From Rattus norvegicus (Eukaryota; Chordata; Mammalia; Rodentia; Muridae), in assembly GCF_036323735.1 (NCBI RefSeq), contig NC_086040.1:7563568-7627567 (forward strand): a stretch of 64,000 nucleotides of DNA. The letters run 5' to 3'. Under the pieces are notes generated by a model. It saw only the letters and a program-made list of their open reading frames with translations, had not been told where the DNA came from and did not search any database. The translations under genes were made by a program, and so were the position numbers. This document shows positions 36,451 to 48,952 of the stretch, piece by piece. Each line of letters starts with the position of its first letter. The first letter of the stretch is position 1.

Positions 36451-37484
36451 CCTACAAATAAGTGACCTGCTCTGTGGTGTTGGGGCATGCTTGATTGATC
36501 CAAGGTATGAGCTGTATGCTCCACAAGTAAGTCAAAGCCAATGTCAATGAAAGAAAACAGAAGTCCTCCTCCTTTCTTGGGAAAGAATTCTGTGCATGAG
36601 GAATACTTACATTTTAAAGTTTAGAGGCATGATTTGAAAACATTAACAATTGAATCCGACTTTGAAAACAACATTTCAGAGACGTCTAGTGACTCGATTT
36701 TGATTTTATGGATCTGCGGTTGCTCAGTTCTCTTGATTGTAGGATTGAATCAGATCATTACTAGTCATAACTCTGTAGGAACAGTAAGAGATTTGACATT
36801 TCATCAAGTTGAAAAACCTAAGAAACCGTTCTGGGAACAGGTTAATTCAAAAGGGAGAAACATGTGCTTGGGTAAATCTAGTATCTAAGACTGAGCAGCT
36901 GGTTCAAAGCCAAGAAGAAACATTGTATCTAAGGACTTCCTAATGCAGAACCTGTTACTAAAATGAAGAATGCTAAGGGCTTTGGGAAATATGCATTAGG
37001 AAGACTTTGAATGGTAGAAATTATATGGTATTAATTTAGTGGTACACATTGAGAGGACATTTTTTTAAAATCTTAATGTCCTTGGGAGTGAAAATATCTG
37101 AGCTGAGTAAATGCTGTATCCCAGGTAGGAAGGAGAGGTGAGTTTCCATTCAGACATTGAAATTCCCTTCACACTGAACATGAACATGAGAGGGTTTCAA
37201 AGAAGTGTTGAAGCATATAAAAAACTGCTAGGCATCCAGGAGGAGTCTCAGAGGGTTAATTCATTCTTGTTCTGAGGGATTTTCAAGTTTATTATTGGAG
37301 ATCATTCAAGAGAAATTCAAAATCTAGAAACCAAATTCAGTACATGTCTCATATTAACCTTGGAAGTCCTTATTAGATCTAATTATGTGGCTGTATATGT
37401 ATAGGACACATGTGGGGCACACTCTGAATGAGTGTTATTTCTGCCTCTTTTGTAAACTTTGCATCCCTATTCTCTGCCAAGTGT

Positions 37485-37528
37485 ATTCTTGTTCCCCTTT
37501 TAAAGAAGGAGTGAAACATTTGTGTTTA
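37485..37528 (-). mobile_element. Short antisense LINE-1 3' UTR piece
   Basis: About 44 bp around 'ccccttttaaagaaggag' match the reverse complement of the L1 3' UTR at 58,890-58,930. It abuts the sense ORF2 fragment that starts at 37,529. Confidence 0.5.
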
Positions 37529-38257
37529 AGATCTGTATGGTAAGAACTTCAAGCCTCTGAAGAAAGAAATTGAAGAAGACCTCAGAAGGTGGAAAGATCT
37601 CCCATGCTCATGGATTGGCAGGATTAATATAGTAAAAATGGCCATTTCACCAAAAGTCATCTGCAGAGTCTATGCAATCCCCATCAAAATACGAATCCAA
37701 TTCTTCAGAGAGTTAGACAGAACAATTTCCAAATTCTTCTGGAATAACGAAAAATCCAGGATAACGAAACCTCAACAATAAAATGACTTCTGTGGAAATC
37801 ACTATCCCTGAACTCAAGCAGTATTATAGAGCAATAGTGATAAAACTGCTTGATATTGGTACAGAGACAGACAAACAGACCAGTTGAATAGAATTGAAGA
37901 CCCAGAAATGAAACAACAAACGTATGGTCATGTGATTTTTGACAAAGGAGCCAAAAGCATCTAATGGAAGATACCATTTTCACCAAATGGTTCTGGTTCA
38001 ATGGGACATCTGCATGTGGAAGAGTGTAGATCGATCCATGCTTATCACCCGATACAATGCTTAAATCCAAGGGGATTAAGGACCTTCACATCAACCAGAT
38101 GAACTCAAACTAATAGAAGAGAAAGTGGGGAAGCATGTTGAACACATGGGCACTGGAGAAAATTTCCTGAACAAAACACCAATGGCTTATGCTCTAAGAT
38201 CAAGAATTGACAATGTGGATATCATAAAACTGCAAAGCTTAAGTATGGCAAATGACA
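37529..38257 (+). mobile_element. LINE-1 ORF2 fragment, truncated at both ends
   Basis: Collinear with 57,343-58,090 of the long L1 (ORF2, after the reverse transcriptase active site). It carries several small deletions, frameshifts and stops (for example around 37,765-37,850), so no protein can be made from it. It ends abruptly at 38,257, where sequence shared with block Y copy 2 (60,165 onward) resumes. Neither a 3' UTR nor a poly(A) tail follows. Confidence 0.85.
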
Positions 38258-40255
38258 GTGTTATTGTTTCTTTTTTACATAAGTGTTTTGCCTGCTTTAA
38301 GTATTAAGCACCATAAGCATGCAATTCCCACTGAGGCCAGTTGGGGGAGAGAATTCAACATGGAATTGGGTTACCCTTTTGGATCTATGCTTAAGAAATG
38401 CTCAAAATGCATGAGTTAAGTTTCCAGCCCATGTGCATGACTTTTATCCTTTCTTTTGTACTCTCTTAGTTGAACTGGATCAAACTCAACCAAAGAGAGA
38501 AGTTTCGTGATACCTACAGGAGTACATAAATGGTATAGACATGGTCATTGTCTAAACTGCCAGTCATCCATGTAGGTTATTCGTAGATACTGCATTATAT
38601 CTCATCATCTCTGAACTCTCAAATCTCATCCTGGGTGACAATATAGATTAGACCCATCAGATGTAATGAAGAATTATACTCATCATGTGGTGAAAGTGGA
38701 AAGGAAATCACATTGATGTATCATAAATGAACTGCTAAGAGCAAGATTCAGACTATTCTGTGGGGATGCAGCCTGCAGCTGAGACAACAGACATTTGGTG
38801 AAAAATGATTCAGTTCACAAATGGGAAGGTAGAAAGGTAGTTGATATTGTTCTAATAGATTTCACAACATTTAAAATGCATTTCTTCTCGATCAGTAAAT
38901 GACTGTTGTAAAGCAACTCTTGAAGTGAACTTTTGAGACCAAACATTAGCCTGAGAATTAATGTGTGAAAGAATTAATTCTGTGTCTCCCCAGACTGTTG
39001 CTTTGAAACTAAGAGTCAAAAGTATCTATTCTATGAATGATATATAGATATATACACATTATAGTAGGATGGATACAGAGTTTTTTCATTTTCGACAATG
39101 ATTGATTCAGCGGGTGAGTTGGGTCCGTAATAAAGGTAATTTTTGCTGACTCTTGATACCTGAAATCCTACCTAGGAGACCCATGATTGAAAGAAAAAAG
39201 AAACTTCAGAAAACTTGCCTCAGATTTTTATATAGTTCAGTTTTCCTGGTCTTGGTTCACAAAAGGAAAGACATCTGGTTTTCCAATTCTTGTTTATCCT
39301 GTAATTCTTCTACATGATGCACTCATGCAAATATATTACTGTGAATTGACAGATTACAATTTCTCTTTTTATTATGTTGCCAAGAAGTATACAAAATAAG
39401 AAGAACTGTATCAAAGCATCATATGAAAATCATGCTAAGGGAATGTGCCACTGGAAATTTGTAACTGAGCTGAACCTCTTAATTAGACACAAACAGCTCT
39501 ACAAGGTCTTCTCTAGATTCCTGGTGCAGAAGCCGGTATTCCCTAACAGAACGTAAAGGATGAATCTCTCTGTAGAGAGAAAAGGAGTTTGTCACAATGA
39601 TCAAGTCTTTGGCCCACATAATTTAACAATGACTGGCTTTTGGAAAGTCCTAGAATCCATTAGTTTATTGATCCAAAAGTCTAGATGTCTCATCTGGTCT
39701 TTAGTATATGGATAAATCTTCAGAATGCAGGTTCTAATGTCTCTGAGTGTTTGGTAGCAATGTGAGTGCAAGCAGGAAAAAGAAAAGCTTCTTTCTTCCA
39801 TGTTTTCTATGGACTTCAAGTAGAATGCATGGTTGAGAATACATTGGGATTTCGATTATCAAACAGACCAGTATCTTCAACTGAACTTAATATTCTGGGA
39901 AGCTGCAGCCTATCAGCATGGCTCATGTGTTTGTGAAATGCAAGTCCAATCTGGGAAGGCGGTCCTGTTCATCGATTCCCACCTGTACCTTTTTGCAGAT
40001 ATATGCAAGAAATTCTCAGTCATCTCCCATTAAAACATGGTGTTCTGGGACTTGTAGACATCACAGCCACTAACAACACCAATGCGATTCAAGATTACTT
40101 ATAACAGCTCAGTAGAGTGAGAATAGTTCCTTGAGTCTTCATAGGTAAAGAAAACTGCATAGGCACACAGTGATCTAATCTCCCTCCAAAAGAATGGGGA
40201 GCTGATGACGTGGCTGAAGCAGATTGGAGCTCTGCAGTTAAGAAAGTGATGGCAG

Positions 40256-40363
40256 GGTTGGGGATTTAGCTCAGTGGTAGAGCGCTTGCCTAGGAAGCGC
40301 AAGGCCCTGGGTTCAATCCCCAGCTCCGAAAAAAAGAACCAAAAAAAAAAAAAAAGAAAAGAA
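40256..40363 (+). mobile_element. ID SINE (BC1-type), copy 1 only
   Basis: tRNA-Ala-derived head with RNA polymerase III A box (TAGCTCAGTGG) and B box (GGTTCAATCCC) intact, then an A-rich tail from about 40,329. It is flanked by a perfect 16-bp target-site duplication at 40,240-40,255 and 40,364-40,379. The matching place in copy 2 (near 62,120-62,140) has no insert. The near-consensus head and perfect duplication indicate a recent, L1-mobilised insertion. Confidence 0.97.
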
Positions 40364-42090
40364 AAGAAAGTGATGGCAGTAAAAAAACATGCTGACAGCT
40401 GACATTCAGTCATGCTGAAGCCAGTGCACCTGAGAGATGATGTGCATCATGGAGGATGTCAGTATTTTCTTATGATTGGGATTTTCAACAAATTGGTTTT
40501 ATTCCATACCTCAGTGCTAAAATTTGATGCTGTTTGCCTGAAACCATGGTGTAGGGAAGCTTAACAGATCACACAGGATTGACTATCCATTCTTAATGTG
40601 CTGATATGTCTCTAACTCTAAGCCCATATTTAACAATCCAGTGTATCTAAATGTCCAGTGAATCAGTTACTGTTTTTCTACCATGCTAATCTGCTGAGGT
40701 GATTTTGCAGAAGTCCACATCCTAATGATTATGAAAACAATGAATATTGTGAAGTTCTTTATGATCTACACAGTGTCCTTTCCCTCCCTCCAGCATGTAC
40801 TTCTGCATTTACAGCTCTCAGCCAGTGTTCTCAACCTTTCCCTACCAAAATCCACAGAAGCCCACAATTGTATGAGGATGCTTTCTGAAAAATAGATGAA
40901 GAGCTTTAGCAGAGTTGTTTCTCACTGTAGCAATATTAACATAGACGACAGACCATATGATGAATTCACCTCTGTTCAGAAACTGTTTAAATGCCAAGAA
41001 AATCCCAAACAGTTGTGAGTTGATTCTAGTTAGAGTCCCAGAAAACTCAAATATGAAATGCAAAATTTCAGAGCTCTTCTTCAAAGACTGTCTGTGAAAT
41101 AAATTGCTGGCATAACACTGTCCTACACTATTTATTCCATTCACAATTTTACATTTTGCTTTCATGTCTTGCAATGACTTTTATTAATCAAGGAATGGCA
41201 CGTCTCTTCTCTGGGCTCCAGTGCGTAGGATTCATTCCTAAAAAATATGTATCTGCAGATGACTAAAAAAATAAAAATAAAGAATAGATCTTGAATAAAG
41301 TTTTGTGTCAAGATGTAACATCCTACCACAAGGATCAGATTAGAAGTAGATTTGACATACATATATCTATGTGTGTGTATGTTAAATCAGACTTGGATGT
41401 CTGGTATTTTAAGAAAGCTTACCTGGTTTAAGATTATTTTTAATGTCAGTTTGAATCTGTTCACAAGGATTTTATTGAGAATATGTGTGTATCAGTGTAA
41501 ATTAGTCTATAATACTCAGTCTTCCTCTCTTTCTGTCAATCGTCTGTAATTCTTTCACCCTCTCTCTGTACCTTTCTGCTTACCTCATTTTACCCTGCCT
41601 CACATTCTTTTTCTTGTTCTCTGTCAATTGTTTGATAATACCATATTCAACGTGGAATTTTAATGTATTCAATCCTTTTGTCCACTTTATGGAATAGTCT
41701 ACGAAACTTTCAATGCTTTTTAAATGTCTAATCAAATTTTTAATCTGAATACATGTGGTCCTATGATATTTTAGGAGGGAGATATTAAATCCCTGGCTCT
41801 ATGTCATTGTTCAGTATGGTGCTGTTGAAATTATGCACATTGAGCTGATTTAATACTGGTATATCCAATACATCCAGTAAATATTTAATGCTGCAAAAAA
41901 TATTCTAGATTTGGGACTGTAAATATAAAACGTGTTTTCTCCATGTCTCCTCTCTTCTCTTTAATTTTATTAATTCTACCCTTTCTTTAACTAACTTGTC
42001 TAGAGGTTAGAACAATCTTTTTGATACTTTCCACAAATGAACTCTTCCTTTCATTCATTATATTGTGTTCTTCATTGTATTGATTTCAGC

Positions 42091-42850
42091 CATGATGAGT
42101 TGGATATACATGTTATACCCCTTCCACAAGGGTCAAAGGCCACCCTGAATCAAGGTGCAAAGAGACTGTAGGTGCCCAAAATGTGGGGGTGATCATAGGG
42201 AAATCCTGTCTTCAGGATACACAGAGTGCTCACCTCATGACACATAGCAGCTCTGGTTCCCTTCACAGCTTCAAGCCAGTCAAGAGTGCAGAATGAAGTG
42301 AAAAGGCCTGAAACCTGTTACTCGTAACTGACACACTATGGGCAGTTAGTGTCTTCTCTTGGAGGGTTGAACGATTTCTGTAAGGGATCATCATGGGTAT
42401 ATTAAACAGCATTTTAATGTAGAAGTTGGACAAAGGTAGGATTCAAAGAAATATAGTGACGTAGGTTAAACAATTGGAAAAATTCATTTAAATATTTTGG
42501 TGGAAATTCTCAAAAAAATAAAAGAATTAAAGTATATTCCTCAATAATATCTACAAAGAGAATTTTTTTATATATATGGATGTTTCATAAGGTGACCTTA
42601 ATGAATTCTGTTAGTTACAACAGATCTGCCAATTCTGTGAGTATAGTGAGAGCACATTATCTGATTTGACATAGTAAATTTAAAGTGGCTCTTTTCAAAC
42701 ATAGTAAGTGATTTTTCCATGTACACGTTCATCAATGGGCTTTTTTAAATCATAATGAAAAAACTGAAACACTGTATATACAAAAACATAATTAATTGGG
42801 TACATATCTAAACAAAATAGTCACAACTGAAGAAACTTAAACAACTAAGA
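42091..42850. other. Unassigned DNA between block Y copy 1 and block X copy 2
   Basis: No gene or named repeat recognised. Copy 2 of Y runs off the window before this point, so it cannot be checked whether this DNA is also duplicated. Confidence 0.45.
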
Positions 42851-43265
42851 ATCTAATTCAAAATATATATCATCCTTTTCCGTTCCAGAAATGCAAATCA
42901 AAATTATTCAAACATTTTTTCATCCCTTTCAGAAACCTTAGTTTAATAACACTTGAGCCAACTTATCCTTATTGTGTTGGGGAGAGGAGAACACTGCTAT
43001 TCTCCTGGGGGAAACACAAACTTCTACAGCAACTTTAGAAATCAGTATGATGTTTCTTCATGAATGTAGAAATGGATACACCTAAATATATAACTCGAGG
43101 ACATATATCAAAATGTTGATTTATTCTAGTATAGAGACCCTTGATAATTTGGAAATTTTCAAGTTGTTCTTTAACAAATTAATGCATAAGTAAAATATGG
43201 TGCATTGACAGACTAGAAAAAGGAAAGCTTGTAATTTTCAGGAGAGTGAATGGATCTTGTGTTAA
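42850..43265 (+). mobile_element. Ancient LINE-1 ORF2 fragment
   Basis: Degraded but collinear with the C-terminal part of L1 ORF2. 'gaaatgcaaatcaaa' at 42,888 matches 58,315, and the stretch 42,980-43,060 matches 58,410-58,490. Frame is lost throughout. Confidence 0.6.
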
Positions 43266-43821
43266 GTCAATATAGATGACTTAACCCAGATGAAAAAGGG
43301 AAAATAGGATACTTATTCATTTTAATCTAAATGTCATTCAGCAACCTGTATATCTGTATGATCAGTTTAGTGTCCGCTGTCCTCATTTTGGGGAGTACAA
43401 GTGTACTTATGAATTGCTGAGGGACACTGTCAGGAACAGGAATGTCAAATGTGAAGAGACAGGGAAGAGGGCGACAATGGAGGGAATATAGAGATGTATG
43501 GCTACAATTGAGTGTAATTTCAGTCATAGAATGGAAACCTAATGGATTAGAAACATTTTTTAAAAGTTTTTATCAAGGCTAATAAGGATTTAAAATAGGT
43601 ACAGGAACAGAAGATAAAATATTGATTGGGTTTATCTATATACATTGTCAATAATAATTACATCTCAAAAATTATGGATTTCAGCTTTCATAAACCTGTA
43701 GTACAGATAATGACTGTATAGTCCTTAAGGAGTGAGATGTGAATGTCTCTTTTGGAAACATAAATGTATTATATTATAAACATTATATGTGCACAATAAT
43801 CTATTCCTTAGTTTACCTTTC

Positions 43822-44198
43822 AAATGCCCTTCAACAGAGGAATGGATACAGAAAATGACGTATATTTACACAATGAATTACTACTCAGCTATCAAAAACA
43901 ATGAGTGCATAAATTTCATAGGCAAATGGGTGGACCTAGAAAATATCATCCTGAGTGAGCTTACCCAATCACAGAAAAACACACATAGTACACACTCATT
44001 CATAGATAGATATTAACCCAAATGCTTAAATTACCTAAGATACAATTCAAGACCATATGAAACTCAAGAAGGAGGGACAAAATGCAGATGATTCACTCCT
44101 CTTAAAAGAGAAACTAAAATATCCATAAGAGGATTAGGGAGGCAATGTTTTAGGAAACTGAAGAAATGGCCATTCAGAGTCTGCCAGACATGTTGCAC

Positions 44199-44253
<55 letters not shown>

Positions 44254-44885
44254 TGTGTCTGTGTCTGTGTGTGTGTCTGTGTGTGTGTCTGTGTATGTAT
44301 CTGTGTGTCTGTGTGTGTGTATTTGTGTATGTGTCTATGTATGTATTTATGTATATACCAAAACATGATAAGATGGATGAAGCAAAGAAGTGCATGCTGA
44401 CAGTAACTGGAATTAGATCCCTCCTGAGATACCCAGACAGAACATGTGAAACACAGAGGAGAATGCAAGCCTCAAATAATTGAACTAAGAATAGGACCCA
44501 CTTTGGGGGAATTAAGGAAGGACTGAAGGAGCTGAAGGAGCTTGCATCCACATAAGAAAAAACTGCCAATCAACCAGAGCTTCCACATACTAAACCACTA
44601 CCCAAAGACTTTCATGGACTGACCCAGGGCTCCAGCTGCATATGCTGCAGTGAATAGACTTATTGTGGCACCATTGGAAAGGGAACCCCTGATCCTAATA
44701 TGGTTGGACGCTTCTCATAGGAAAAGTACAGATGGGTGCTTAAAAGAAGGGGAATGGCTGTGGAGGGGACAACCATTATAGAAGGGGAGGGGAAGAATTT
44801 AGGGCTGAAGGACAGGAACCCCAGAAAGAAAATAACATTTGAAATGTAAATAATAAATACCTAACTTAATAAAAATGGAAAAAAG
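43822..44885 (+). mobile_element. LINE-1, end of ORF2 and 3' UTR
   Basis: 5'-truncated L1. It begins in ORF2 at the segment matching 58,638, keeps a short open stretch to the ORF2 stop region near 44,014, and continues through a 3' UTR containing a TG microsatellite (44,199-44,360) and the typical end with 'aacatttgaaatg' and an A-rich tail. It is too short to encode a working protein. Confidence 0.85.
44199..44360. repeat. TG/TCTG microsatellite in the L1 3' UTR
   Basis: About 160 bp of TG with TCTG and TATG variants. It sits at the 3' UTR position that carries TA or TATC repeats in the array L1 pieces. Confidence 0.95.
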
Positions 44886-47157
44886 TTTAATCTTACAGTT
44901 CTAAAATCTTACTGTTCAATAAATATAGCTTTTGAGACTTTAAAACATTTATTTCCTATGAAAATTAATATTGTATATGCACATGGAATACAAGTGCTCA
45001 CCACTATATTAGTTAGTAGTATGGAGCCTGAGAATTGAACTCAAATGTTCTAGAACTAACTTTCAGAATCATTTTAAAAAGTTTTTGAATTACTTCTAGC
45101 TCTTATCTGAGCCAGACACTTCTTTATTGACTATGTCCAAATGTTTTTAAAAAGATACAACAAAGGCACTTATTCTTTGTACAAATATTGTTACACATAT
45201 TCCAGCACTGACTCAATATGAATTAGGGTAATTATTATAAGGTATTTCTAACCTATTTTTTTCATATAAAAGTAAATTCTGTAACTCTTTATTTATTGGA
45301 TTTTTTGATTTGTTTTATTTTATGAAATAATGAAATCTACATTTGCATGCCATTATCATTTACTTAAAATATTAATTTCATAGATTGTAATATGTCCCAG
45401 AGGCAGTGGACAATGGGAGAAATGTAAGGACTGTTGAGAAATGTACAGTATCCTCTTTGTTAAGCTTGGCATATATAAAAAACAGAAAGATAGAGTGACT
45501 GATATTGATATGTAAAAACGAAGTAATTATATATGGTGTGCTATGCTGTGAAATGATTAGAAAGATCAATATTTTAGATTTTTAATATTCAAAGGAAACA
45601 AAGTTATTTTAATAGCTTTTTAATGGATGTCCTTCTGAGGAGATAATTGAGCCTTTGTAATCAATGTTTGTGTGCTTAAATGGTTAGATTGTATACAAGT
45701 TTACAGAAACATTGTCACTGGAAGGAGTCTATGTAAGAAATCTATAAACTGTGGATGGGGCAACATTCAAATGTTCTCCCACAACATGACCTTCTAGAAA
45801 GAGTAGCATAATCTGCAAAAAAATATTACACTTGAAAGTAAAACTTGGAGGAAATGCCCTGGCATGGCTACATTATCACTAATAACTGTGACATTTTTCT
45901 CTTGGCTTCTGTGGCCAGACATGAAGGCTCTGAAGCAAAGTTGCATCCTGTTGATCTGTGAATAAGGTGAAGGAGGCTATCAACTTGGTCACATGAAGCA
46001 TATGAAAGGCATGACAAGACAGTATCAGGCGATTGTGACACTGCCCTACCAATAGAAACATGGAAGTGTTGACAATCACAGAGTGGAGTCTCATGTCTGA
46101 ACTTTGACACCCAGCTAGGCAAAGTGTGACCTGTCAGCTTCCTGAGTAACATCCACAATCCAAGGGTAGGCTCAGATGAACCACTGTTGAAGAAAGCTGC
46201 TGTTCCTTGTGAGCTGCATGTCAGGGTATGTGGAAGACCATTCAGCCTTCTGTGACATGGGAGATCAGAGTAATGAGAGGCAGACAGAGGGGAAAAATCA
46301 GTGTTTGTTTTTCTGGACCATCAAAATGGCATTATCCAGGCTAAGGATTTGCTCATGGAATTCTAGGGTCTCACATTGGTATAGGGCAATCTGTATGCAC
46401 TCTCAATAGCACAACTGGCTCCAGGGTTCTTTCATGGATACTGGGATTTACAGGCAGACATTTATAACACTTATTCTAGATTCACAAATTTTTTTATGGC
46501 TTCATGTCCACAAGGCATATTCTTTCATGCTCACTCTGTGTCTCTGTCTTTCTCTGTTTCTCTGTCTTATCTCTATCTGTGTCTATCTGACCCTCTGTCC
46601 TATTTTTCCTCTTTCCTGCAACAGTCTTTACTAATGAAAGCACATTTCATGGCAGTTTATGCACTTGCTTCTTTCATAAACCCCAGTGTGATTCGAACTT
46701 TCTGTCCTCTGGAGAACCACAGGTAGAAATAAAGTAGACATCCAAATCTACTAGACTAGAACTTTAAGAACTGAGAAGATGTAGAATATTGAAAAAATCC
46801 CAACAAGCTTTGGTTCCTAGGAGCATGTATGGAAGGAAAATTTTCAGAGATCCAAGAAATGCATGAAAGACTGACCACGGGCTGGCTTCTCTTTGCAGGG
46901 ACTGCCAGCATCAGGAGAAAGGTAGCTTGGGGCTTTAATAAATATGTGTAGTTTGGGAATACCTAGTCTCTTCCCTTACTTTATCCTTCCCGGTCTATAT
47001 GTCCCTAATGGATGTGGTACATATATGTAGTAGTGACTCACTTTCAAGTGTGTAGATGTTACATGTGGCACCCAAGTGAAGAATTTGACTTTTCTTCCCT
47101 GGTTCCAGCTCCTTAGCAGTGATCCTTAACATCATTTTCCCTATGACTACTGCTTTG

Positions 47158-47216
47158 TTTTGTGTGTGTGTGGTGTGTGTGGGTGTGTATGTATGTATGT
47201 GTCTGTCTGTCTGTAT
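47158..47216. repeat. TG/TATG/TCTG microsatellite
   Basis: Degenerate TG run, then TATG and TCTG units. Not present in copy 1 because the enclosing segment is absent. Confidence 0.9.
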
Positions 47217-47547
47217 GATTTTATCTCTCTGTCTGTTTCCTCCACATGATACCTCTCCATAGTACAGCTTGACTTCTTCATTGTTCATTCCAAGGTTTAC
47301 CCATCATGCTTTTTCGAGTTTGCTTTTGTTGACTCAAAGTACACCTAAGTTATCCAAAGCCAGACCTTTGAAAAGCTGATCATATCACTAGCAGACTCAT
47401 GGCTAATTAAGTTATTTTTGAGGCTCTGAGGGAAGTTGTGATCAGGACTCATGTAAGTTTTCTTTATTTTTTACTCCCCTACTCCCACTGTAGTACTCTC
47501 TGGATATTCTGCATGTCTTTGCTTACTTGGGTTTACTCTATGTGCCT

Positions 47548-47649
47548 GGTCTCCTTGGAAGACATCATTTCAAATCTCCACCTTTACTTAGCAGGTGAAG
47601 TGATGAGGAATTTGGAAAAACTGATCATTTAGGTGAAGAATATGCCCCC
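47548..47649 (+). pseudogene. Decayed Takusan-like exon
   Basis: Aligns along about 100 bp with the exons at 33,281 and 48,953 ('ggtct.cttggaag.catcat' at the start and 'ttggaaaaactgatca' further on), and the preceding intron sequence is also similar. The acceptor AG is gone (the bases before the exon read 'cct'). The phase 1 frame meets TAG at about 47,589. The donor is not preserved. It therefore cannot be spliced or translated as its relatives could. Confidence 0.55.
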
Positions 47650-47869
47650 TGAGAGGGAATAACTGTGTGGATCATTACTTCAATCACAATCATCCTGAGC
47701 TAATTTCTCAACTTCATTTCTTCCTTGTAATTTTGTGTGTGCTACCTAAGGTGGGGAGGACCAATTCTGTCTTTTGTTTCAAAATTGAGTCTTCATTATT
47801 CATGCTTGAAGGTGGGAAAAATTTCAATAAATCAGTGATATCTCTGGGTTAGAAAGAAGAGTGATTGAA

Positions 47870-48320
47870 AGTCTTCCCTTGTGTCTCAGGCAAAGCTCCT
47901 GGAAAGGGCAACTTGGCTTGTTGATTTGGAGAAGAGCTAATTAATGGGTAGTTATGTGTTGTTGAAGGGGAACCTCTTCTGGATATTCATATGTATGGTG
48001 GAACTTCCATGGTATTCTCTGTGATGTCACTAGTGTTATGGAAAAAGAAAATTCCCATCTGGCATTTAGTTAGTACTTATTGGGTTACCCACAGACATGT
48101 TTTTCAGGATTATTTAGCTATTTACAGAGAAAACAGAGAGCATGGAGAGACAAGAGAGGGAGAAAGAAGAAATTAAGATTCTTTCTTGTTCTAAAAGTGC
48201 AAAGCATAAATTATCTGGTGGAAAGCACAAAGTGTGAGCACTGGGCTGGTGCAAGGAAGCTTCCTCAAAGAGGTGGTCTTGGCTCAGGTCTTTTGGAGCA
48301 GGAATTATGATATGAAGCTT
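47870..48320 (+). repeat. Diverged array-monomer-like segment upstream of the Takusan-like exon
   Basis: Landmarks appear in the same order as in the array monomer body: 'gctcctggaaagggca' (47,898), TGATGTCA within 'tgtgatgtcac' (48,022), the purine-rich 'agagagcatggagagacaag' region (48,135), and 'cttctggattcct' (48,319). The upstream TGACATCA partner is not present. The segment lies about 0.6-1.1 kb upstream of the exon at 48,953. Confidence 0.55.
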
Positions 48321-48952
48321 CTGGATTCCTAACGAAGATACAGATAGTCAAGAATAACTGATGAACTTTTGGCAGAGAGACAGGAATTGACAAGCATGCA
48401 GCTGGTCTACTACAATATTCTTAATATTATTCAGAATGAGAAAGAATACCAATAAGATCCACAGAGGTAAAAAGCTTTGACACTCAGGGTAGAGTATTGA
48501 ACTTCATCTTCAGAGGATTCCTGTACATGTCATTGGAATGTTATTCCAAGAGTGGATAGAGGGCTACTCCCCTAGACACATATCAAGGTCTCTGACTCTT
48601 TTTGCCTTGAAAATACATGATTAAGGCTTGGTGGTCCTAAGTACTATGGATTCCAGAACTTACCTGCATCCCATCATATATGAACTGAAAATGTCCTCCA
48701 CTTCTTCATGTCTTGGCCAGATTTTGTTGTTTAGGGCCAGGGGGAATGCAGAAGGGAGTGAGGCATAGGTCTAGGAATCATGGTTGGGAGAAAGAAAGTA
48801 GCTAATAGATCCAGCTTAAAGAGAGCTTTCCTCCTCTTTCAGTGCTTCAAAGTGTCTGTAGATTTTCTCTTTCATAAGGCTTCATTGGGGGACTCAGCAT
48901 ATTCTCTCTTGTGTGTGCGCCATTGCTATGCATGTTCCCTCTTTATCTATAG

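Larger units (their letters stand above)
31466..42090. repeat. Segmental duplication block Y, copy 1
   Basis: Collinear with 45,673-64,000. Matching segments are 31,466-32,640 with 45,673-46,830, 32,640-37,365 with 48,290-52,765, and 38,258-42,050 with 60,165-64,000. Identity looks high throughout, with scattered substitutions and small indels. Copy 1 lacks the 1.45-kb segment 46,840-48,290. It has a short L1 fragment (37,485-38,257) where copy 2 has 7.4 kb including a long L1. The block carries one Takusan-like exon, a B2 SINE and an ID SINE. Outside these I see no gene; 34,200-37,365 and 38,258-40,239 hold only duplicated non-coding sequence. Confidence 0.85.
43240..45672. repeat. Segmental duplication block X, copy 2
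   Basis: 43,270-43,820 and 44,885-45,665 match 100-630 and 2,450-3,215. Between them lies a plus-strand L1, where copy 1 has an antisense L1. At about 45,665-45,672 the X sequence passes straight into block Y copy 2. No gene seen. Confidence 0.8.
46840..48290. repeat. 1.45-kb segment present only in copy 2 of block Y
   Basis: Its flanks are adjacent in copy 1 (near 32,630-32,645). It includes a TG/TCTG microsatellite, a decayed copy of the Takusan-like exon (47,548-47,649), and, from about 47,835 to 48,320, sequence collinear with the array monomer body including the TGATGTCA site at 48,022. So it looks like the remains of an older tandem unit of the same gene family rather than foreign DNA. 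Confidence 0.6.

Noticed and set aside
40256..40330. tRNA-Ala gene on the plus strand
   Set aside because: Internal promoter boxes are present, but an A-rich tail and target-site duplications show an ID SINE, and the tRNA fold would be imperfect.
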